From positions 1,426,001 to 1,490,000 of the forward strand of contig OZ176056.1 of NCBI GenBank assembly GCA_964247055.1: a stretch of 64,000 nucleotides of DNA. Direction: 5' to 3'. Under the pieces are notes generated by a model. That model had not been told where the DNA came from. It saw only the letters and a program-made list of their open reading frames with translations, and ran no database searches. A program made the position numbers and the translations under genes. Shown here piece by piece: positions 23,979 to 37,929 of this stretch. Source of the stretch: Paragordius varius. Its lineage: Eukaryota > Nematomorpha. Numbering within the stretch: the stretch's first letter is position 1; each line of letters starts with the position of its first letter.

Positions 23979-24459
23979 TTAAAACGCAAGGAATTTAAAA
24001 CGAAATTACAGTTGAAAGATAGATTAGGCGTTGATTATATGGTTGAATTTCAAATTTTGGATGTTTGATGTGTTGAATAATTTTAATATATGTAAAGATG
24101 ATTGGCACACAATACAATTTTGAAAATTATAAATTGATATATATAATTTAAAATTTTAGGAGAATGGATAACTATATTTAAGTTAATAAAATAATAAGCA
24201 TACTAGAAATGATATTTAAAATATTTTTACAAATTTTAGCAATATTGTTTTATTTTCGTTTTCATATTGTAAGAAAATACATATTTTTGTATATAAACTA
24301 AAAGGCGACTTAAGGTCTGATAAGGCATATATATATTTATATATACCTTTTCTACCTGTAAATATACATATATAATTTGCTAAAATAAAATAAAGAAAAT
24401 ATAATATTTTATTTTGAAAATTTTTTAATTTATTTTCAAAAAAAAGCAAATTGACCCTA
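23979..24459. other. Upstream flank of sim
   Basis: Immediate 5' flank or 5' UTR of sim (transcribed leftward). No core promoter element can be defended in this AT-rich sequence. Confidence 0.4.
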
Positions 24460-25985
24460 AGAATTGGTTTAAAATTATATTTTGTTGCTTTTTTTGCTTC
24501 CGTTAATATTTTATTTCTTATTTAAAATTATTTATTTTATTTTCTAAATAGAAATGTGTTGAAATCTTAAAAAATAGGGGAAGTTCCACTTAACACTAAA
24601 ACAATAGAATATTTTTTCAAGTATTTTTTTCTTTTGATTTATTATTTTTATAAAAATTTTATTTAAGTCTTTATAATAAAATATTTATTCAAATAAAAAT
24701 CATTTTTTATGAAAATTAAAAAATATTTAAAAAATTTTAAAACGTCAATCATATTTTAGTGTTTTGGCAGTTACTCATATAATGATATATTTTTACCTGT
24801 GCTTTAACTATTTTTTTTTATAAAATTTCAAGGATTTTTCAAATATATATTATATATATATATATTATTAATTTTAAATAAAACCTAAAATTAAAACTAT
24901 TTTTTGATCAGATAAAAAAGATATATATATGTATGGTTTAAACAAATAAAGTATGTGAAGAATTTATTTTAATAAAATTATTATAAATTTTGATTACATA
25001 ATAATATTTATTACAATAGAAACTTTGAATAATAGAAATATTGGTGATGATCTATATTTTAAAAGATATACATCTTGAAATTTTAAAGCAAACAAAAAAA
25101 TTTTTTTTACCTGCAAAATTATTTTTAAATATTAAATATATTTTAGAAAAAAAATTAATTCTGCTTTTTAGAGGATTAGATATATATAAAAAAAATTTTC
25201 CCCATTTTAATTTAATATTGTTATTAATCCTAAATAATTTTGTGGGGTTTTTTTATAATAAATTTTATTTTAAATACACAATATCTTTAAACTAAAGTCA
25301 CGTATTTTGATTTATAATTAAAAAAAATTTAAACAAAAAAACTTAAAAAGACAAAACCGACGACAATGTAAAAATAAATATTTTAAGTCGAACAAAAATA
25401 TATAAATATATTAGGTGATAGGATTAATTACAAAATAAAAATCGAAAATATTTTAAAAAAAAGTTTAAAAAGTTTTAAAATAAAAAAAATAAAAATCTAG
25501 AAATAGTTCGTTAACACTTTACAATTTTTTCTGTCTTAGAATTTTTTACCATAAAATTATATTATAATATTAAATTATTATAATTACTGTATAATTTTGT
25601 TTTTTTTTCTTTAATTTTATAAAAAAATAAAAAAATTTTTTTCAGTTAAATATATATATATTAGTTAGCGCGTGAGATGGCATAAATTAAATCTGTGGTA
25701 TAATATAACTTGTTGTTTTACATTAAATAAAAATTTAATTTTTTAGCTTAATTTTTAGTTTTTAAAATATATTAATATTATTAAATATATATATAAATTA
25801 TTTATAAATTTTTATTTATCAAATAAAAGTTTTAATTTTAATTTTCGGGGAAAAAATCCAAAATGAAAATTTTGGCGACAAAAAGTCTGACAATACATAT
25901 AAAATAAAATTTTTTTTTTCCATTCACATCAACAATGGTAAAAATATATGCCCTTAAAACAAAAATTTTAATATAAATTATTTAA

Positions 25986-25988
<3 letters not shown>

Positions 25989-26032
<44 letters not shown>
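25989..26032. repeat. (AT)n microsatellite
   Basis: Longest pure AT dinucleotide run in the window, about 44 bp. Shorter ones lie at 30476-30499, 30655-30686, 30908-30932, 35477-35506 and 35625-35652. Confidence 0.9.
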
Positions 26033-26040
<8 letters not shown>

Positions 26041-26689
26041 TATTCGCAAGGCAGGGGGTATCTAATTATTATGCCCCCCAAAAAATTTTATGTATATTAG
26101 ACACTTAGGCGACAAAAATGTATTAAAAAAAATGTAAATTATGGTATATATCAGGGAAATTGATAACATTTTAAGTTAATTATTATTTTAAATTTGTTAT
26201 AATTGAATTAATTTGTTTCTAATCTAAAAATTAAATTAAATAAAATTAAATATATATAATATATTTTACCGACAAAATAAGTCAGTGGATTACAAATTGC
26301 TTTTAACTTACTTTTAATAATTAATCTGTGTCGCATTAAAAAATCTTTTTTTAATATGTCTTATAATATTTCAATTATTTATAGGATAATAATAATATGT
26401 TGATTAAAATACAATTATAATTTTTTTAAAAATTTACCGCATACTTTGCGTTTTATAAAGGATTTTTTCGGTGTTTTTTTCCCCCAAACAGGAAACCTAG
26501 ATATATTTTTATTTATAAGAAATTAAAATTTTTTACTTTTTTGTTTTTTATAGCACACTGTAAATTTTACCAAAATTAAAAAATTAATTAAAAAACAATT
26601 AAAAAGTAGTGAAAATAAAATTACTAAGTTTGCATTTTAATGGTTACTTATTTCACACAATAGTAGGGGGCAATTTGCAACATAACAGT

Positions 26690-26754
26690 AGTGTATGGAA
26701 AAAAACAACAAAATGGTTGAATAAACAATTATTCCTTTCTTTTTTCCATACACT
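26690..26754. repeat. Hairpin with AGTGTATGGAAAAA arms
   Basis: AGTGTATGGAAAAA at 26690 is perfectly inverted as TTTTTCCATACACT ending at 26754, with a loop of about 37 bp. Lies in copy A of the duplicated block; no counterpart seen in copy B. Confidence 0.6.
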
Positions 26755-28197
26755 ATGGTAAAAAACTCGTAAAATTTATATATTTTTTTGTTTTAAACCA
26801 AATTTGTAATATCAGAATATACATAATACAATGTTTCAAAGAACAAACAAATTGTATAAATCTTTCGTTTTACAGTCAAGTATACAATAATTGGCATCAA
26901 AGGAGGAAATCAGTGTACATCATCCGTTCGACAAAGGGAAAAATCATAAGGTGGTTTATAAACAGCGATGTGGTGCGTTTAAAGTTATACACGACCGTAC
27001 ATATTTTATAAAAAAAGCAAAAATTGCAAATTGCAAATTTAAAAAGTAAATATAAAGGTTTAAATTTTATTGCTTTTTTCTATTTATGTAATTAGAAAAC
27101 TCGTATCATCTAATCTAAACCATTCAAATCTCTTTTTTATAAATTGCACTTTAAAATTAGCAAAACAAAATTTTAAGCACAACATAGAATTAATTCTAAT
27201 GATACATTTCTAGTTGAAAAAAAAATAGTTTATTTCAGTAGTTTCAATAGTTATTGAGAAACCATGTGTGTCACACATTCAAATATTAATTTAGCTTAGC
27301 CTTAAAAGAATCACCCTAGTTTGTTAATAGAAAAAAAACAGGTAAAAAAAATTTTTTCATCATTATTTTATTGTACGTTTGAAACCTGTTGTTTCTTATT
27401 GGCTTTTAAGAAATATTCTATATATATAGATATATAATTATTGCATTTTACTTATGCATATTTTATAATATTTCCAATGATATTATATCTAAATCTGGCG
27501 ATGTTAAATTTTCTAAAAATAGTAAATAAATGTTATAATCATATTATTTATGTAAAACCCTAAAAAGGATGATTCAAATTATTTACCAGTTTTTAAATCA
27601 TCAAAAATTATTTTTGATACTTTTATTTATTCGATTTTTCGATGTTTCAATGTTTAAAAATAATTCATTATTATTTTTCTATATTTTTTGTAATTTCAAA
27701 ATTACAATATCAGTTTTTTTTAAAGAAGTAAATGTTCATGTGGAGAGATACATTTTAATTAGTGTCAAAAATAAAATAATTTTCGCTTTAAAGCGTTAAA
27801 AATTGTGTTGGTTAGTTTAAGTTATGTCCTTTTTACATCGTATTTAAAACACTCATCTATTTCCTATAATTTTATTTTTAAACGAAATTTCATTTTTTTT
27901 AAGAAAATATAAAAAAATATAGAGGTAATTTTTAATCTTAAAAAACACAAAACTCATTTTAGGGTTTGAAATGTAAATGGTAAAACTTTAAAATTTGAAA
28001 CGCTTTCTTTGATTTAAAACACTAACCAAATTTTATAGATGCCAAATACATTATATGGCTTTGTAAAATAATCCCAACTAGTGTTTACGACAATCTAAAA
28101 ATTGTTAAATGCCCCGACTAAAATAGAGATAGGAATAGGATTTATCATTCATATTGTATTTTCAAACGGATGATAGATATAACTCAAAGTGGTTTTA

Positions 28198-28442
28198 CAG
28201 TAAAAATTGAAATTATACGAAATCCTAAAAATAAAGACAAATTAATTTGTTCTATTTAAATAGTTTAAATACAATCGTATCATATATAAAATGCTTGTAT
28301 TATCAATTTACATCTTATATTATATTTTATAATTTATAACAATGAGTTATCCTCATAAAAATTAAGATTTAAATATGTCTTTTAGAAAATATATTTGCCT
28401 TTATATTTTTACGTTTTGTCCGTATAATTTCAATTTTTACTG
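28198..28442. mobile_element. Tc1/mariner-type palindromic MITE, well-preserved ends
   Basis: TA-CAGTAAAAATTGAAATTATA at the left and TATAATTTCAATTTTTACTG-TA at the right are a near-perfect inverted pair. TTTTTACGTTTTGTCCGTAT is intact in the right arm. Confidence 0.82.
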
Positions 28443-29764
28443 TAAAATACGGATGACATCAACATAACTGTATATTAATATTAATGAAATGTTAAACAGT
28501 GGTGATATCCGATATTCGGCCCTCCAAATATTTTATGAGTCCGCTAAAGATTTGAATTACCAAATAAATACGAATACAAATGATTGATTTTGCTAAAATT
28601 AAATTGATAATATCAATCCGATTTGTGGGTTAAAATAAAAGTATTTTGTATTGTGTTGTTTGATAATTTTTTTACAGTTTTATTAGAGAACTAATAAAAA
28701 TATTTATACCTATATTTATATCTTTGAATAAATATTTTATAGAGATACTTGGAGGCCTCTTCGAAATTAACGGCCAATTAAATTAGATATACCTATAAAT
28801 TCCCTGAGCCAGAGTGCCACCTACTTTAAAAATAAGTACCTTTTTAAAAATTTCTTTGAAATACTTAAATATTTTAAAGAAAACGTGTGTAAATATTCAA
28901 TCAGGGCATTATAAACTGCTTTTTTGAATTCCTTAAGTATAAACTTCCTTACAAGTGTGCGGACCGGCTTAATGCGACCATGAATTCATGAAAGAGTATT
29001 AATAATTGAGAGCAATCAATAGTAAAATATAAAGGAATTAAAAATCTTGGGGGAGTGTTTAATTATTTTTAAATATTCAAATATATCAAAGAAAATATTT
29101 TTAAATGCCTAAATTTTGTTAGTATTTATATATCTTCCATTTACTATAATAGTTAAAAAGTGTAAAGTATTGTTAATTAATTAATAGGTCAATAATCTAA
29201 CCCTTTTTCAATTTTTTAAATTCAAATCAAAATTCCAACAATTTGTTTTAGAAACTTGAACATATAATCGAAATTTATTTTTTGGAAATTTTAATCCGCC
29301 ATTTGCGCCTCCATATCACACGATTTTTCCAAAATTTAATCAATTATCTTTATGCTATCGATATTCAAGTATTTTTAACTTTTCAAAATAAACATTATCA
29401 AAGATTAAAGATTTAACGGCGGTTAGGGTATATTTAAAAATAGAAAAAAGGCATAGTTTTAAACTATGGATTAAATATTATCATTTATAAGAAATTTTCT
29501 TTACGATATGTGCCCGGTGAAAAGATAAGAACAAACAAAAAAAAAGTTTTTCTTGGGGGGGGAGGGAACTTTACAATTTATATTTCAGCTGGTTTAAAAA
29601 AGTTTTATTAAAAAATGATAGAGGGAATATTCTAGAGCAACGGTTCTTATATTATGGTTTATTATATAGATATAGAGTGAGAATTTATTAGGCATGGTAT
29701 AAAAAAATGCAGATTGAACAATAATACATATTTTAATACTGTTGGTGTCACATATTTATATATA

Positions 29765-30052
29765 CGGTAAAAATTGAAAATTATATAAAGACAAAGCGTA
29801 ACATAAAAACAAAAAAGTTTCTCCCAAAGACAACCATACTTTTTTAACCTTAAATTTTTCTATATAAATTATTTAATTACAATGATAAATTAAATAACCA
29901 ATATACACCATCTCTATCTCATACTTTGCAAAATTCAAAACATTGAGTTTCAAAAAAAGTTAAAAAAAGTACAGCAGTCATTTGATAGCAAAAAGCATTT
30001 GTTTTTATGTTTTATAGCGTTCATTTTCCGTATATGATTTCAATTTTTACTG
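29765..30052. mobile_element. Tc1/mariner-type palindromic MITE
   Basis: GGTAAAAATTGAAAATTATA at the left, GATTTCAATTTTTACTG then TA at the right. The internal CAACCATACTTTTTTAACC and its mirror AAAAAGTACAGCAGTCATTT show the family palindrome. Confidence 0.72.
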
Positions 30053-30652
30053 TAAAGTATTATTATGTGTGCATATTTGTTTGCCCCTATTTCAACTCCT
30101 GCAAAGTTTGTCTGGCTTATTCATTCCTGAATTCGTTGGTTTAGTTTTCATCCCTGTGAATGGACTTTAAATATTTCGTTTCGTTTTACTAAAACCGTAC
30201 TTTATAAAACTGTGATGGATTTGATTGATACGATCTTCGTTTCGGGTGTCAGCTAGAAATCGGATAGTGTTGAAATAATGATTTTTTAATGTATAATTAT
30301 CTTTCCATTTTTCGCATGGGTTTGATGTTTAAAAAACCATGAAATTCTTTCAAACACACTCTTGATTTGTTACAATGCCACCATCATTTTATTTGGGTTG
30401 GGGAGGTACAACCTATGAACAAAAACATTTTCTAGAAACTTCTGAGTAGAATATTACCGGTATTAACCATTCGTAATATATATATATATATATATATATC
30501 AACTCACCGGGTTTAAATGCAAAAAGTTATCATTTAGAATTTTTCCGTCAAAATTTGTCTGTCATTCATTTTTTTCTGAATATCAACGCTGTTTTGGGCT
30601 CCTTTGAGGTTTTAATCTTTGAAATATCCAACTTTTTTGCTAAATAAAAATT

Positions 30653-30691
<39 letters not shown>

Positions 30692-32439
30692 CAATTCAAA
30701 ACTATTGAATTCCAAGATTATTGAAATTTATATATAAATTGATCGTTTTAAGATACTCTATAATTTTAATTAAAAGATTTTAATGATTTGTGATTTATGA
30801 ATGTGATTTATATTTTCATATTTTCCAAATTATGGTACATAGTTATAAACATGGCTAAATCCAATATCTATGGAATAGTTATAAAACAAAAATGTTATAA
30901 AACCACAAATATATATATATATATATATATATATCTATATTATTATGACAAAGTTTTAATACTTTATAAAAGTTAGTTAATTTGGACTCGAGAAAAAAGT
31001 ATTGTTGGATGATTTATGCCTTTTTTTATTGTAAAATCCTTATTTTTTTCTATAGATAAAATCATTATGTAATTGTATAATTATTAAAAAACTATGAAAT
31101 GTGTAATTATTTACTAGGAAATTAATTATAAATAACGGTGAGATAATTTTAAAAAAATTATAGAAAAACCCAATTAGCTATTTTGGCGAATTTTTTTATT
31201 AAATATTCGTTAATAAATAGTAGAAAAATTTATTAATTTTGAAACTATACTTTCTCCGAAAAAACGATAATATTTTTTGTAAAAATATCATTTTAAAATA
31301 AATTTTATAAATAAGATATTTATATTTCAGATTAAAAATTGAAAAAAATTCCATTGGATATTTCATGTGAAAACTCAAAATAAAACTGAAACAAAAAATA
31401 ATTATCGATAAATAATCACAGGTGAATAATTTTTTTTGCCGCCCTTTGGCATGAGGTAAAAATTTTTTTAGTTTTTGTGATTGAATAATTTCAATATTAA
31501 AATTTTTATGGTTATTATTATTGCAAAGAATTATAATTTTACTCTCTGATTTTCAAATCAATTATTGTGTCTGATTGTTTTGAACTAAAAAAAATTATTG
31601 TTTTTTAATTTTTTTTGCTAAAGATTTGTTTAAATTTGCTGTATATTTTTATAATATGTTTTTTTAAAGGCAGGTTTTGTTGCTTTTAAAAAGGGTAACT
31701 GTATTAAACCTATTCGAATATATTTTTTATGTTAAAATTAGTTGTTTTTGATTCAGGAATAAACGAGTTAATATTTAATTTCGGGGATTGACAAAAATAA
31801 TTTTCAATCATATTTTCCCTATTTTTTATTGCTGCCTGTAGTAAAAGAATAATGAATTAGTTCCTAGAATTTTTTACTGTAACACATGGGGGGATAATCT
31901 GTATAGCTAATAGTGTGATGAACAAAAGAAAGAGCTGTTTTGGGGGTGAAATTCCAAGCGTTTTTAACGCAGTTATAACGGCTGAAAGAATCAATATTAA
32001 AATTGTTAAAATTTTTGTTTTTATTGTGCTTGATTGGTGATAAAAATGTTGGAAAAAACTAAAGATTTTTCTGGTTGCAAAAAAGCGTCAATGATTTGAG
32101 TGTATTGAATCGATTGTAATGATTTAAATTAATTTTTCCATCATTTATAATATGATCAATTTTTTTCAAAATAATATTAAAATTAATTTCTATATAAAAC
32201 CGACCATATTTAAATATTGAAATTTTCAATTTACTTAGTTGTAATTATAAGGTATATATATAATCATTGACATATTTCAATTTTAAAGATATGTATAAAA
32301 ATCAAAAAATATAAATATTAAGACATCAAATATTAGATACTTTGATTTTACAACTTTTTTTTAAATGTTTCTTCAAAAAAATGTTTTTTTTTATATTAAA
32401 AAATATTTTTTTGTCACACTAAAACGCGACATAATGTCT

Positions 32440-35400
32440 GAAATATACATCCTATTATGTATACCCGTAAAATATTTTATTTTATAATAAATAATTAGAA
32501 ATATTTTTTTGTTTTTTTACAATTAAAAGTCAATTTTCAGCATATTGACCTTAAAAATAATTTTGTAAGATGCAGATATTTTTAAATTAATTATTTTATA
32601 AAATATAGTTATAAATTATTTATGGAAAACAGGATGTCAGAAACTTAATAAAAAAAATAAGGGAAATTCCACTTATCATTTATATAAACAAAAGGATTTT
32701 TCAAGTATTTTGAAAATAGAGATCTTTAAAAAGTCTGTTTTTTTCAATACATTAGACATATTTAAAATCATAAAAAAGCATTTTTTTAATACGTTTAATT
32801 TTTTATAATAAAATTATGTCAATCATTTTGATTTATATTTAGGCGTGAAAATAAAATTTTATTTTTTTACCTGTGTAAATATACTTTATTTAACTTTAAA
32901 TTTCATAGTTTTTATAAGATATATATATATAAATATATATTATATTGCAAAAAAATTTTCTACTAGTAATTGAAATGATATATGGATTGTTAAAAACTCT
33001 TATTTTTACCTGTTTTAAAATAACATCATATCTTTTATTTAATTAAAAATTTAAGGTTTTTATTAAATTTATTTATATATCATGCAAAAAAATAAAAAAA
33101 TTTAAGATTATTTTTTTATTATAATTTATTTTTAAAATTACTGTTGTTGTTTAATCAGATAAAAAAGATGAAACCTATTATTTTTATCTGGTTTAAACAA
33201 ATAAAGTGTGTGAAGAATATAATTTTTTTATTTTATTAAATTTTTTATAAAAAATTTTTATAATTTTTTTATAAAATAATTTTTTTATTATATAATTTGC
33301 ATTGAAATTACACAAAAGAAAACATAATGATCTAAATTTTTATAAAAGATCTTATATCTTTCTAAACAAACAAACAAAAAAACAAAGTAACTTAAAAAAA
33401 ATTTTACCTGTAAAATTATAAATTTAGATAAAAAACTTTTTCATAAATATAAAAAAGTAAAAAGTTTTAAATTTTAGCTATTAGAAATATTCCGATTAAA
33501 ATAAATAATTTATTCAACAGGTTTAAAAATAATAAGACTTATATTTACAACTACATTCTACCTGCTTAAAAATAACGTGTAATATAATCTTAAAATTTTA
33601 TATTCTCATATTAAAATGGAAAATAAAAATTAAATTTACAAAGCCGAATTAAATGATTGAAAATAAAAAAAGCTGCCAATTAAATATTTTATAAATCTAA
33701 TTTTTTCCGAGGGCTAAAAACTAGAAAATTTCTTATATTATACAATAAAAAATTGAAACATCAAAAAAAATGTAAAAATATTAAGACAAATTTTTTTTCA
33801 AAGGAAAAACCCTACTTTTTTAAATTTAATTTATCCCTAAAAAAATCATTTAATTACAAAATACATAATTAATTGTGCTACCAATTTACATTTCTATATA
33901 CTTTGTAGTTTAAAACAATGAGTTATATTTAAATACACCGAAAATTATGACCGTAAAATTCCAATTTTACTGTAATTTTGCTTAAATTTAAATTGTTTAT
34001 AAAGTTTAAAAAAGTTTAAAAAGTTTATAAAAAAGTAATAAAAAATAAGTTCGTTAACACTTTACAATAATATATTTAAATGTCCTTAAAAATGCCCTAT
34101 TTGCTTAAAATTTATATTCATATATATTTTTTTATTATATATTAACATAATTACTGTATAATTTTATTTTACAATATATAAATTTTTTTATACGTGTGAA
34201 AGCATAAATTATATGTTTTGTGGTACCTTGTTTTTATATTTTTTTTAGTTTAGATATTTTAAAATTTTTATTTATATTTAATTTTTTAGACAAAATACCC
34301 AATTACAAAATATTTATTTTCATTTTTGTTAAAAAAAATCAGAGTATATATTTTTCAAATTAAAAAAATAGAAATTATTTTAAAACAACACTAGATATGG
34401 CGACAATAAGTCTGACAATATATATATTCATAAAAATATTTTTTTCACAAAAGAAAGTAAAAAAATGTATTTTGCCCTTAAAACAAAATATATATAGAAA
34501 AATATAATTTTTTTATACATTTCGCGTGGCAGGGGGTATATTTATTTAAGTCCAAAAAATATTTAATTTTTGCAGTTTTTTTATATATTAGACACTATGG
34601 CGACTTAATACTGAGAAAATATTTTTTTATAAAAATACAGGTAAAATTAATATGTTAATCTTAATAACGTATTATAAAAATATTTCAAACGTATTTTGTA
34701 ATTTTCTTTCTTAATTAAATTAAAATGCATTTTGCCGACACGAAACAAAGAATGACAAATTGTTTAATATAAAACTTAGTTAATCTTTTTATTGTCGCAT
34801 TATTTTTAAATCAAAAATATTTTTGCCTTAGTAATTATTATATTTTAAATATGGTATATAATTAATTACTTTTAATACTAATTAATTTTTTATGGATTAA
34901 GATTATTACTATGTTAATTTTCGGCGGTTTATAAATTTTTTATAAACAGGATATCTGGATATATATAAATATAAATTTTATTATATTTTTATTAATATTA
35001 TTCTAGATTATTGTAAAATTCATAGGGATAAAAACAATTAAAATTTTTTTTATTAAATTATTAAAAAAACAAATTATTTTATAGATGTGTTGAAAACAAA
35101 AGTCATAAAATTTATATTATTTTATTTTTTTTATAAACAATGTTATAATAAACGCGAAAATATAACAAATTGTTCATATACTTTACAGTTTAGTATCCCT
35201 TATTTTGGCGTTCAGGCAGAAATAGAACCCATTCCGTTTAAAAATACGCAAAAAAGACGTTTATAAAACGCCTTGGCTTTCATTATTTTTATACGGTACA
35301 GTATTTTGAATATTTTAAGATTTTATTACTTTTTATTACTTTTTTTCACTTTATAGTATGTCTAAGGGAGGTATTTTAACTAGACCTACTGGATATATTT

Positions 35401-35474
35401 CTGTATAAAAAGTTCATATATTATAATAAAATCTTCCCAAAAAATTAAATACCAACCGAAAATACTGAATATAC

Positions 35475-35511
<37 letters not shown>

Positions 35512-35624
35512 TTCAATTGATTCTGGAAGAAATATTTTTAAAAAATTTGCGTTTCTAATAACCATGTGTATCACATATGAATCTTACAGGATAAAATAAA
35601 AATAAAAGTAAAAGAAATATTGTT

Positions 35625-35656
<32 letters not shown>

Positions 35657-35750
35657 TGACTTGAACGCCTCAAACCTGTCGTTTTTAAATCATCAACTAT
35701 TAAATAATTTTTATTGCATAATAGTGTGAAAAAATTTATATTTAAATATT
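32440..35750. repeat. Diverged duplicated block, copy B
   Basis: Partner of 24460-27600 in the same orientation; landmarks are listed there. Holds four minus-strand CAGGTA sites (32868, 33007, 33405, 33559) against three in or just left of copy A. A less AT-rich patch after a CTTTACAG stretch (about 35190-35310) parallels a similar patch in copy A at 26880-27010. No sim exon copy was seen beside it. Confidence 0.6.
33746..33972. mobile_element. Tc1/mariner-type MITE inserted in copy B
   Basis: Left arm AATAAAAAATTGAAACATC with ATGTAAAAATATTAAGACAA. Right end CCAATTTTACTG then TA. Its absence from copy A shows insertion after the block duplicated. Confidence 0.6.
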
Positions 35751-37718
35751 TAGGTCCGCGGTTTATAACTAATTTTTTTTATTCAAATCAACATTTTTAT
35801 GTAGTGCTCTTTGAAAAAAGCAAACTAATCTGTAGCATATTATTTTGTCAGATTATAAATCGAACTAGCTAACCTACAATAAATTATCGTACTTATTATT
35901 AAATAAATATATATTTTCATATTTTCCTCAATAAAATTTTTAACTGAAAAAACTTTCAATATCTAAAAAAATAATCTACTTTCTGCATTATTAATAAGTA
36001 GTAATGATTCTTAGTATAGAAAGTTTTTGCCTTTGCTAATTTGTTTGAGGGCGTTTTTTGCGGGTTTTTTCAATTAAGCTTCAATATAATTTTCTCAAAC
36101 GATTTGATAATAAAATACCACCTAGATATTTTAAATTATTTTCAGTTTTTAAATCTATAAGTATAAATTGGGCTTGTAATGTTTAAAAAGAAGCCGAAAT
36201 ATGCAATAAAGCAATAAATATTACTTATTTACTACAGAATCCTAACCCCTAAAAATAAATTTATCAAAGCGCACAATCGAATTACAAATTAATTATGTTG
36301 AAATTAATGGTTTATATATGTATATCCTAAGATAGGTCATTTATAAGGTATAGAATTTTAATGTCTAAATTAAAATTTATAACTTATAACTGGGAGATAT
36401 TAAAAAAAATTAAGGAAAAATGCTGAAAAACCCAATATGTTAAAAAGATTCAATACAGTTCACATCAGTGAAATCCAATGATTTCGCCTTAGTTTTAAGA
36501 AGACTACCAAGCAAATATAATTTTTACATTGATATTAACGGATAGAAAAAAGTTATATTAGTAAACTACGATTGACATTTTTAAGGAATTAGCCCAATGA
36601 GAACAGACGTGCATTGTGACAGAAATTTAAATTAATTTTTCTATCAGGTGTATGATTTTATCATTTATATCTAAATTTCCGTATTTTAACTTAGAAAGAA
36701 AATATAATAAGTTATTATTAACTGTAATTAAAGCTTTTTTGCAATGAAAATTTAAAATTCGCCAAGACTAAAAATGAAAATGTAAGCTTTAGTATTAATA
36801 ATATGTAAAAAACCGCATAAATAACAAAATCAATCATTTAATTATTTATTACAACACTTTTTCTAATAAAATACAAGTTTCTGTCAGTTAAGGTTATATA
36901 TAGTTATTTTTTCTTAGTTAGTTCAGGACAGCGAATTTTTTTCAAAGACCCTAAGTTTCATTCTATGAAAACCCAAAATAGCGAGTTTAAAGCGATTTTC
37001 TCAAACGATATAGCCAATTTTTAGATCTCGAATTCAATTCATTAACATTAATATTGATGGCGACTTTTAAACAAAATTTTAGTAGAGAGCCTTATTTAAA
37101 TTAGTTGTTCTCAACTATTTCACCGTTAACTAATAGTAAATTATATCCAGTAAAATTTTTTATGATAAAAATTCATCTTGTAAAAATTTTAAAATTGTAT
37201 AGAATCAAAAACAAAAGACCATAACCGAAATATCTAGAGTCCCACATAAAATACGTATTTATATTTGGCTCAATTGCAACCGAAACAGCTAAATTTAAAA
37301 ATCACACCCGTAAATATTATCAATCAGTTTTAAAAAAACCGCGGTCTCTGGCATAAATCAAACAAAAATTCAAGCATCTTTCTGAACACAAATGGAAAAT
37401 TTTGCATATTTATAATATAGTAAACGACAATTATACTGAAAATTTCATGTGATAGAAATACAGTAAAAAATTAAAATTTTGCATTTATTTATCAATAAAT
37501 ATTCCATAATCACTCAATTTTTGTGAAGGCTTATTTTGCAGTAAGCACCCAGCGTCTTATTGAAAAGGTAAAGTAAAATAAACTGCTTTTATACGGGGGG
37601 AAAAACCTAAAATCTATAAAACCTATAAGAACGTTTCCGAAAATTGCTTCAAAGTTATTTCTGTCGTTTGAATTTATGCATGAGAAATGCTATACTCAGC
37701 GGTTAAGTATAAAAAACA

Positions 37719-37929
37719 CTAGGCAAAGACATAGCTAAAGGGGCGTCGAATTTTTCTGTTTTTTTAAATTTTATTTCAAAAAATAGGTATTTAAAAGTCA
37801 TCTATTTAAATAATATAAAAAAAAACATCATTTATGAGTGGTCATGTCCACGGTTAGAATTCGATTATTTGTTAAAATCCATGAAGAAGGGGGGGGGGGG
37901 GCTTCAGAAAAACCAGCTATGCCACACTG
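37719..37929. mobile_element. hAT-like MITE with a 13-G tract
   Basis: The left part carries GACATAGCTAAAGGGGCGTC. The right part carries AACCAGCTATGCCACACTG, so CATAGCT is inverted at the two sides and the right tip reads CAGTGTGGCATAGCTGG on the minus strand. A pure G13 run sits at 37889-37901. Ends of this type occur in hAT elements. Left tip decayed. Confidence 0.45.

Larger units (their letters stand above)
24460..27600. repeat. Diverged duplicated block, copy A (upstream of sim)
   Basis: Colinear with 32440-35750. Matching landmarks (A/B): GGGGAAGTTCCACTTA 24579 / GGGAAATTCCACTTAT 32662; ATCAGATAAAAAAGAT plus TGGTTTAAACAAATAAAGT 24907 / 33154; GTTCGTTAACACTTTACAA 25507 / 34050; GGCGAC and AGTCTGACAATA 25873 / 34398; GGCAGGGGGTAT 26051 / 34530; TATATTAGACACT 26095 / 34575; GTCGCATTA 26331 / 34794; CCATGTG.TC 27262 / 35561. 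Offsets drift smoothly between 8.1 and 8.5 kb, as expected for an old direct duplication with indels. No open coding frame spans it. Confidence 0.65.
27601..32439. other. Gene-free stretch between the two duplicated blocks
   Basis: No gene recognised. Contains two mariner-type MITEs, several AT microsatellites, a G8 run at 29555, and a less AT-rich patch at about 30080-30420 that I cannot classify. Confidence 0.5.

Noticed and set aside
27569-27799. Plus-strand 76-codon hydrophobic frame
   Set aside because: Composition (Phe, Ile, Leu, Lys) is what random AT-rich DNA gives; no splice context.
28497-28640. hAT MITE starting CAGTGGTGATATCC with TTCGGCCC
   Set aside because: Only one end is suggestive; no matching right end or second copy was found.
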